From NCBI GenBank assembly GCA_035492655.1, contig DATJJB010000201.1:1-9509 (forward strand): DNA of 9,509 nt, given 5' to 3'. The DNA is from Kutzneria sp035492655 (GTDB lineage Bacteria; Actinomycetota; Actinomycetes; Mycobacteriales; Pseudonocardiaceae). Shown one piece after another: positions 4,774 through 9,509 of this stretch; position 1 is the first letter of the stretch; the number at the start of each line of letters is the position of its first letter. The position numbers and the translations under genes are program-made. Under the pieces are notes generated by a model. The model was not told the origin of the DNA. It searched no databases and was given only the letters and a program-made list of their open reading frames with translations.

Positions 4774-6671
4774 TACGCACCGATCCCCTGCTCGCGCAAC
4801 GCCTTCCGGTACTGCTCCAGCGCAACCAGGTCGCCGAACAGCTCCCGGTACTCGGCCTCGTGCTCCACCGGCGACAGCCGCTGCAACCGCGACTTGAGCT
4901 CGGCGACCTGCTTGGCCACCAACGTCTCCTGCAGTCGCGCCACGATCACCTCGACGTAGCGAATGTCCACTTCGGACTTCACCTGCACCGGGTCGACCGC
5001 CAGCTCGGTCACCATCGACCGCAGGCTCTGATGCTGCAGCTGCTGCCCGACCGCGTCCACGAACGCCGGCCCGGAGATGCCGCACGACGCGCCGCCGGCG
5101 GCGATGATCGCCCGGTGCACCTCCAGGTACGCCGGATCGCTGAACGCGTCCTCGGGCAGCGAGTCGTAGTAGGGCCCGGCCAGCGCCGGCGCCTGCAAGG
5201 CGATCTTCAACGCCTCCCGCTGCGACCACAGCGCCGGGTCGTCCCGACGCGGTCGGGCCGGCCCGGCGACGTCCAGTCCGAGCGCACTCTGGTCCGGGTC
5301 GGGCTGCGGCGCACGGCGGCCGCGCCGCACGGGCTCGGCGCCGCCCGCCGACTCCCGCACCCGCCGCACGACGGTGTTGGTGTCCTCCCAGCCGACCCAG
5401 CCGGCGAGCTGCCGCGCGTACTCGTCCCGCAGCGCGACGTTCTTGATCCGGGCCACCAGCGGCACCGCGCGGCGCAGCCCCTCGACGCGTCCTTCGGCGG
5501 TGTCCAGGTCGTGCTCGGTCAGCAAAGCCTTGATGGCGAAGGTGAACAGCGGCTGCCGGCGGGCCACCAGGTCCCGCACCGCGGTCTCGCCCTTCTGCTG
5601 CCGCAGCTCGCACGGGTCCATGCCGTCCGGCGCGACACAGACGTAGGTGTTCGCGGAGAACTGCTGGTCGTCGTCGAACGCCTTGAGCGCGGCCTTCTGA
5701 CCGGCGGCGTCCCCGTCGAAGGTGAAGATGACCTCGGCGCGGAACTCGAAGTCGTCCATCAACAGCCGGCGCAGCACCGAGATGTGGTCGGTGCCGAAGG
5801 CCGTGCCGCAGGAGGCGACGGCCGTCGGCACGCCCGAGGCGTGCATGGCCATCACGTCCGTGTAGCCCTCGACCACCACCACCTGGTGCCGCCGCGCGAT
5901 CTCCCGCTTGGCCAGGTCGATGCCGAACAGCACCTGGGACTTCTTGAAGATCGGCGTCTCGGCCGTGTTGACGTACTTGGCCTCGATCCGGTCGTCGTCG
6001 AACAGGCGCCGGGCGCCGAAGCCGACCACGTCGCCGCCGAGGTCCTTCAACGGCCACAGCAGCCGCCGGTGGAACCGGTCCATCGGGCCGCGCTGGCCCT
6101 CCCGCGACAGGCCCGCCTTGTACAGCTCCTCCAGGCCGAAACCCCGACCCAGCAGGTGCTTGGTCAGCGAGTCCCAGCCGGCCGGCGCGAAGCCACAGCC
6201 GAACAGCGTCGCCGTCGCCTCGTCGAAGTCGCGTTCGGCGAGGTACTCCCGCGCCTTGAGGGCGTCCGGCGTGCGCAGCTGCTCCATGTAGAACTCGGAC
6301 GCCGCGCGGTGTGCCTCCAGCAGCCGGCTGCGCGTGCCGCGGTCCCGCTGCACGCTGGCGCCGCCGCCCTCGTAGGTCAGCTGGATGCCCACCCGCTCGG
6401 CGAGCCGCTCCACCGACTCGACGAAGCTGAGGTGATCGATCTTCATCACGAAGGCGATCACGTCGCCGCCCTCGCCACAGCCGAAGCAGTGGAAGGTGCC
6501 GTGCGTCGACCGGACGTTGAACGACGGCGTCTTCTCGTCGTGGAACGGGCACAGCCCCTTCAACGCGCCGCCGCCGGCCCGACTCAGGTTGACGTACTCG
6601 CCGACCACATCATCGATCCGGTTGCGGTCGCGCACCTCGGCGATGTCACTGTCCCGGATCCGTCCTGCCAC
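4770..6671 (-). CDS. dnaG: DNA primase
   Basis: DnaG (633 aa) makes the RNA primers for lagging-strand synthesis at the replication fork. The N-terminal CHC2 zinc ribbon has ligands C41, H44, C62 and C65. The RNA polymerase core follows, with the TOPRIM acidic residues E268 (VVVVEGYTD) and D319/D321 (TFDGDAAG), equivalent to E265, D309 and D311 of E. coli. After a variable linker (about residues 425-475), the C-terminal domain (about 480-633) is the helicase-binding region. All key residues are present and the length is normal. The start is GTG 6671 with no Shine-Dalgarno sequence; a TACACT box 8 bases upstream suggests a leaderless mRNA. It is divergent from the ECF41 sigma gene with 44 bp between starts, and the downstream 164-aa gene overlaps its stop. 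Confidence 0.97.
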   Translation of the reverse strand: MAGRIRDSDIAEVRDRNRIDDVVGEYVNLSRAGGGALKGLCPFHDEKTPSFNVRSTHGTFHCFGCGEGGDVIAFVMKIDHLSFVESVERLAERVGIQLTYEGGGASVQRDRGTRSRLLEAHRAASEFYMEQLRTPDALKAREYLAERDFDEATATLFGCGFAPAGWDSLTKHLLGRGFGLEELYKAGLSREGQRGPMDRFHRRLLWPLKDLGGDVVGFGARRLFDDDRIEAKYVNTAETPIFKKSQVLFGIDLAKREIARRHQVVVVEGYTDVMAMHASGVPTAVASCGTAFGTDHISVLRRLLMDDFEFRAEVIFTFDGDAAGQKAALKAFDDDQQFSANTYVCVAPDGMDPCELRQQKGETAVRDLVARRQPLFTFAIKALLTEHDLDTAEGRVEGLRRAVPLVARIKNVALRDEYARQLAGWVGWEDTNTVVRRVRESAGGAEPVRRGRRAPQPDPDQSALGLDVAGPARPRRDDPALWSQREALKIALQAPALAGPYYDSLPEDAFSDPAYLEVHRAIIAAGGASCGISGPAFVDAVGQQLQHQSLRSMVTELAVDPVQVKSEVDIRYVEVIVARLQETLVAKQVAELKSRLQRLSPVEHEAEYRELFGDLVALEQYRKALREQGIGAY

Positions 6672-6679
6672 AACACCCG

Positions 6680-6685
6680 AGTGTA
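6680..6685 (-). promoter_or_regulatory. Probable -10 box of leaderless dnaG mRNA
   Basis: On the minus strand, TACACT fits TANNNT and lies 8 bases before the dnaG GTG at 6671. The intervening bases contain no Shine-Dalgarno sequence, so transcription probably starts at or beside the start codon. No clear -35 is present 17-18 bp upstream. Confidence 0.45.
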
Positions 6686-6715
6686 GGCGGCCACCCGTGC
6701 GGCAGGATCCAGGGC

Positions 6716-7603
6716 ATGTCAGTCCCCGACGACCTGGCCGCCGCGTTCACCACGCACCGCACGCACCTGCTCGGTGTCGCCTACCGCATCACCGGCCGGT
6801 TCGGCGATGCCGAGGACGCCGTCCAGGAGGCCTGGCTACGGCTGGCCGCGCACCCCGAGGGCATCCGCGACCTGCGGGCCTGGCTCACCACGGTGGTCGG
6901 CCGGATCTGCCTCGACCAGCTCAAGTCGGCCGCATCACAACGTGAACGCTACGTCGGCTCGTGGCTGCCCGAGCCGCTCGTCACACCCCTGGACGGCGGC
7001 GACCCCCTCGACCTCGTCGTCCGCGACGACGGCATGCGGATGGCCGCCCTCGTCGTGCTGCAGTCCCTCACCCCGGAGCAGCGCGTCGCCTTCGTCCTGC
7101 ATGACGCCTTCGGCGTGCCCTTCCCCGAGATCGCCGACACCCTCGGCTGCACGCCTGCCACCGCACGGCAGCACGCCTCCCGCGCCCGCCGCATCGTCGA
7201 GGACGCCGACATCCCTCCGCGCGTGGATCTCGACACCCAGCAGGCAGTGCTGACGGAGTTTCTCGCCGCCGTCGCCACCGGCGATCTCGACCAGCTGCTC
7301 CGCGTCCTGCACCCCACTGCTGCCGTCATCGGCGACGGCGGCGGCCAGGTCCGCACCACCCTCAACGTCATCACCGGCCGCGACAAGGTCGCCCGGTTCC
7401 TGCTGGGCCTGCGCACCATGTACGGCCCGCAAGCGCTTGCCGCCTTCAGCCTCGAGCTCGTCAACGGCGATCTGGGCCTGGTCCTGGCGGCCGGCCACGG
7501 TCCCGCCGCCCGCGTCAGCACGTTCGCCATCCGCGACGGCCAGATCGCCGCCGTCTACGACATCGCCAACCCGGACAAGCTCACCCACCTGGAGCTGGCC
7601 TAG
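6716..7603 (+). CDS. ECF41-family RNA polymerase sigma factor (SigJ-like) with SnoaL-like C-terminal domain
   Basis: The 295-aa protein has sigma region 2 at about residues 8-75 (DAEDAVQEAWLRL is region 2.2; the DNA-facing helix follows). A linker carries the ECF41 hallmark WLPEP (83-87), and the region 4 helix-turn-helix lies at about 115-165 (LTPEQRVAFVLHDAFG onward). The rest (about 175-295) is a SnoaL-like domain with the two family motifs DGGGQ (207-211; usually DGGGK/R) and NPDKL (285-289). In characterised ECF41 members this domain is needed for activity but can also restrain the sigma factor, replacing a separate anti-sigma factor. Members sit beside genes for carboxymuconolactone decarboxylases, oxidoreductases or epimerases; the convergent neighbour here is exactly that. 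ATG 6716 has AGGA (6704-6707) 8 bases upstream. No ECF41 promoter is seen upstream of this gene. Confidence 0.93.
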   Translation: MSVPDDLAAAFTTHRTHLLGVAYRITGRFGDAEDAVQEAWLRLAAHPEGIRDLRAWLTTVVGRICLDQLKSAASQRERYVGSWLPEPLVTPLDGGDPLDLVVRDDGMRMAALVVLQSLTPEQRVAFVLHDAFGVPFPEIADTLGCTPATARQHASRARRIVEDADIPPRVDLDTQQAVLTEFLAAVATGDLDQLLRVLHPTAAVIGDGGGQVRTTLNVITGRDKVARFLLGLRTMYGPQALAAFSLELVNGDLGLVLAAGHGPAARVSTFAIRDGQIAAVYDIANPDKLTHLELA

Positions 7604-7607
7604 TTGT

Positions 7608-8174
7608 TCACACCCTCGGCACCTGGCACGCCTCACCCGAGGTGAAGCCCTGGTCGACGATGCCCAGCGCGTGGTTGATCCGGCTGCGCTGGTTCTCCAG
7701 CGCGATCAGGTAGGTCAGCTCGATCACGCCGACATGCCCCAGCTCGGCGTCCAGCTCCGCCACCTGCTCATCGGTCACGGTGGTCGGCGTGGCCGTCATC
7801 GCGTCGGCGTACGCCAACGCCTTGCGTTCGATCTCGGTGTAGCGCGACGACGTCTCGTAGTCGTCGATGTCCCGCAACCGATCGATGTCCAGGCCCTCCA
7901 TGCGCTGCAACATGGTGCCGAAATCGACGCACCACGAGCAGCCCAGCACCACAGCAACGCGGTACTGCACCAGGTGCCGCAGGCTCACCGGCAGTGTCGT
8001 CGCCGTCCGCTCGACCGCGAGCTCGTGCACGGCGCCGGCCTTGAGCAGCCCTCGGTGCTGGGCGAAAACCCCGTACGGCTCGGGCACCGCGCCGTACCGG
8101 CGCTTGGCGAACCAGTACACACCGCGCACCAGCAGGCCGGCCTGGTCATTGCTCACCACAGGAATCCTCGTCAT
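7608..8174 (-). CDS. Carboxymuconolactone decarboxylase (CMD/AhpD-like) family protein
   Basis: The 188-aa protein carries the AhpD-type redox motif C79-S-W-C82 within VVLGCSWCVDFG, followed by the helix containing the family's conserved acidic and His/Asn positions (ELTYLIALENQRSRINHALG, about 151-170). Proteins of this kind act as thiol peroxidase/reductase-like enzymes or decarboxylases. Those linked to ECF41 sigma factors have no firmly established substrate. No signal peptide is visible. The ATG at 8174 has no Shine-Dalgarno sequence but lies 8 bases below an exact ECF41 promoter, consistent with a leaderless mRNA driven by the neighbouring sigma factor. The gene converges on the sigma gene with 4 bp between stops, and the serpin gene lies 36 bp upstream on the same strand. 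Confidence 0.9.
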   Translation of the reverse strand: MTRIPVVSNDQAGLLVRGVYWFAKRRYGAVPEPYGVFAQHRGLLKAGAVHELAVERTATTLPVSLRHLVQYRVAVVLGCSWCVDFGTMLQRMEGLDIDRLRDIDDYETSSRYTEIERKALAYADAMTATPTTVTDEQVAELDAELGHVGVIELTYLIALENQRSRINHALGIVDQGFTSGEACQVPRV

Positions 8175-8182
8175 ACCGATGG

Positions 8183-8209
8183 GACGAGAAGCCCGGCGCG
8201 AGTGTGACA
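8183..8209 (-). promoter_or_regulatory. ECF41-type promoter of the CMD gene
   Basis: On the minus strand, TGTCACA (8209 to 8203) is followed after exactly 16 bases by CGTC (8186 to 8183). This is the published consensus for ECF41 target promoters, TGTCACA-N16-CGTC, with no mismatch. It fills the 36-bp gap between the serpin stop (8211) and the CMD start (8174). The start codon lies 8 bases after the -10 element, so the mRNA is expected to start at or next to the ATG. Confidence 0.88.
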
Positions 8210-8210
8210 G

Positions 8211-9341
8211 CTACGGATGCACGACCCGGGCGACGAAGTACGGCACGCCGGTCTGCCGGTGTCGCACGACGACCAGGAACGGCCGGTCCACATCCACGAC
8301 GATCGGTTCCGCTGGCATGGCCATGGACATCGTCCGCATGACCACGGCGGTCGCGGCGGCGCCCTCAAGCCCCTGCTCGTCGAACTTCAGCACCGACTCG
8401 TGCAGCACGTCGTCCACGTACAGCCGCGGATCCGGGCACAGCCGGGTCAGCCCGGCCTGGCCGGGCTTGAACAGGAGGTGCACGCCCAGGTCCAGCAGCG
8501 GGTGCTTGATGCTGGCCCGCGTGCTGACGTTGATCTTCGGCATGGTCAGCTGCACCCGCTGCGACGACGCCGTGCCGAGCAGGTCAGCCAGCTTGGCGGC
8601 GTCCAACGCCGGCTCGGCCTCGGTCAACGGCGCATCCGGCAGCAGCACGACCGCGTCCACCCCGCCGGCCGCCGGCAGCACGACCACCTGCCAGCCGTCG
8701 CGGTGGCCGTAGCCGAGCCGCTGGGTCTGCCGCATGCTCGGCGGCTCGTACGTGCCGGTCGGCGCGTGGAACGGCCGCGGCGTGGTGGCCCCGTCGGTGA
8801 ACGGATGCTGCCAGGCGACCTTCAGGTACAGGGCGTTGACCAGGGCGGCGACCGTCATCGGCTTGATGCTGCCCGGCGGGATCAGCTCCGGGATCAGCCC
8901 CCGCGTGGTTTCCGCGACGTCGGTGTTGATCAGCTTCCTGGCGTCCTCGGGCGCGTCGGCGAACGGCGCGCCCTTGACCGAGCCGTTGGGCCAGCGGGCC
9001 AGCTCCTCGGCGAACTCCCGCCGGATCGGCAGGTCCTCGACCGCCCACAGCGTGTTGGACACGGCCAGCACCGGCGGCTCGCCGTGCCCGGTGTCGTCCA
9101 GCTCGGACGCGGCCGCCAGCAGGGCGGCCTGGGCCCGGAGCTCGCCCGCACGGTCACCCGCTCCGCTCGTCGCGGCCGGGTCACCGAGCAGGGAGCCGAC
9201 GAGCTCGTCCCGGCTCGTGCCCTCGGCTGCCTCCGCGGTCAGCCCGAGCGCGCTCAGCACCGAGAACGGCGACCAGCACAGGTCGTTGTCCGGATCGGGG
9301 TCGACCGCACGGTGCAGGGCGAGGGTGAACGCCAGGTCCAC
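8211..9341 (-). CDS. Serpin family serine protease inhibitor
   Basis: The 376-aa protein is a full-length bacterial serpin. It begins with the conserved NDLCWSPFSVLSALGL helix B region (about residues 19-34) and ends with the serpin signature DRPFLVVVRH (about 352-361) and VPYFVARVVHP. The reactive-centre loop starts at hinge Glu322 (P17) with G324 (P15) and an Ala-rich hinge (A328-T331). Counting 17 residues gives P1 Met338 and P1' Ser339, the pair found in alpha-1-antitrypsin. P14 is Leu rather than the usual Thr/Ser, and the loop is about five residues longer after P1' than in antitrypsin. Inhibition of an elastase- or subtilisin-like protease is plausible but unproven. No signal peptide is seen, so an intracellular role is likely. 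The GTG start at 9341 has AGGAGG (9351 to 9346) 4 bases upstream. Confidence 0.92.
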   Translation of the reverse strand: MDLAFTLALHRAVDPDPDNDLCWSPFSVLSALGLTAEAAEGTSRDELVGSLLGDPAATSGAGDRAGELRAQAALLAAASELDDTGHGEPPVLAVSNTLWAVEDLPIRREFAEELARWPNGSVKGAPFADAPEDARKLINTDVAETTRGLIPELIPPGSIKPMTVAALVNALYLKVAWQHPFTDGATTPRPFHAPTGTYEPPSMRQTQRLGYGHRDGWQVVVLPAAGGVDAVVLLPDAPLTEAEPALDAAKLADLLGTASSQRVQLTMPKINVSTRASIKHPLLDLGVHLLFKPGQAGLTRLCPDPRLYVDDVLHESVLKFDEQGLEGAAATAVVMRTMSMAMPAEPIVVDVDRPFLVVVRHRQTGVPYFVARVVHP

Positions 9342-9389
9342 GACACCTCCTGGAGTGGGGGGTGTCCCGAGTCTGCCATCCGCCTGCCG

Positions 9390-9509
9390 CTAACGCCGTG
9401 GGTCGCGCAATTTGACGTTCGCAGATTCCTCCGGAAGTGGTCGCGCACCGGCCCCACGCGGGCCGTTCGGCCGCGGAACCCGCGGCTCACGGACGCCGGC
9501 CGCGCCGCC
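9390..9509 (-). CDS. Possible C-terminal fragment of an upstream minus-strand gene
   Basis: From the right edge, one minus-strand frame stays open for 39 codons to a TAG at 9392-9390. It reads as a Gly/Pro/Arg-rich tail ending ESANVKLRDPRR. This looks like a disordered linker and short C-terminal peptide of an actinobacterial protein. Third-position GC is lower (about 70%) than in the neighbouring genes, and no domain is visible, so it may be chance. If real, the gene would lie 48 bp upstream of the serpin on the same strand. Sequence beyond the edge would decide. Confidence 0.3.
   Translation of the reverse strand, partial: GGAAGVREPRVPRPNGPRGAGARPLPEESANVKLRDPRR

Noticed and set aside
6644..6664. 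TGTCACT...CGTC inside the 5' end of dnaG as an ECF41 promoter for the sigma gene
   Set aside because: The spacer is 10 bases instead of 16 and the last base of the -35 differs, so the geometry does not fit.
4860..6686. Very long open frames opposite and alongside dnaG and other genes
   Set aside because: They are low-complexity Arg/Gly/Ala/His-rich translations caused by high third-position GC of the real genes. The true frames have catalytic motifs.
9461..9485. GGCCG/CGGCC and CCGCGG/CCGCGG inverted repeats near the right edge
   Set aside because: Stems are 5-6 bp with 2-3 base loops and no T-run; this is expected by chance at this GC content.
9254..9490. 78-codon minus-strand frame overlapping the serpin start
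   Set aside because: It runs out of frame through the 5' end of a clear serpin gene, has no ribosome binding site and resembles no protein family.
1..9509. CRISPR arrays, insertion sequences or phage genes
   Set aside because: No regularly spaced repeats, transposase motifs or terminal inverted repeats were seen on either strand.

Overview
The window is very GC-rich, with strong third-position GC bias, GTG/TTG starts, almost no intergenic space and several probable leaderless transcripts. It contains actinobacterial-type dnaG, an ECF41 sigma factor and an actinobacterial form of TrpRS. This points to a high-GC Gram-positive actinomycete, perhaps Pseudonocardiaceae or a relative; the family is inferred from protein style only.

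Left part (1-1447, + strand): the 3' end of an amidohydrolase gene is followed by an unlinked-looking auxiliary tryptophanyl-tRNA synthetase gene (trpS). Between them is a compact, complete-looking tryptophan attenuator: a 13-codon leader peptide with tandem Trp codons (309-350), mutually exclusive antiterminator and terminator helices, and a TATGAT box placed so that transcription would start on the leader GTG itself. This is the most striking regulatory object in the window. The synthetase carries Gln where the indolmycin-sensitive enzyme has His43, so the whole looks like an inducible antibiotic-resistant TrpRS.

Middle-left (1452-4204): a class C beta-lactamase-like serine hydrolase (-), tRNA-Asn(GTT) (-) with its own intrinsic terminator, a 55-aa membrane-anchored small protein (+), and trans-aconitate 2-methyltransferase (-) with a palindrome at its predicted transcription start.

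Middle-right (4279-6671, - strand): DNA primase dnaG, followed by a 164-aa protein of unknown function whose TTG start overlaps the dnaG stop.

Right part (6716-9509): an ECF41-type sigma factor with a fused SnoaL-like C-terminal domain (+) converges on a carboxymuconolactone decarboxylase (CMD/AhpD-like) gene (-). The 36-bp gap upstream of the CMD gene holds an exact match to the ECF41 promoter (TGTCACA-N16-CGTC), so the sigma factor and its probable target form a self-contained pair. Upstream of CMD on the same strand is a serpin with a Met-Ser predicted scissile bond. A possible 3' fragment of another minus-strand gene touches the right edge.

The three convergent gene pairs are separated by only 4, 0 and 4 bp and show no terminators between them.
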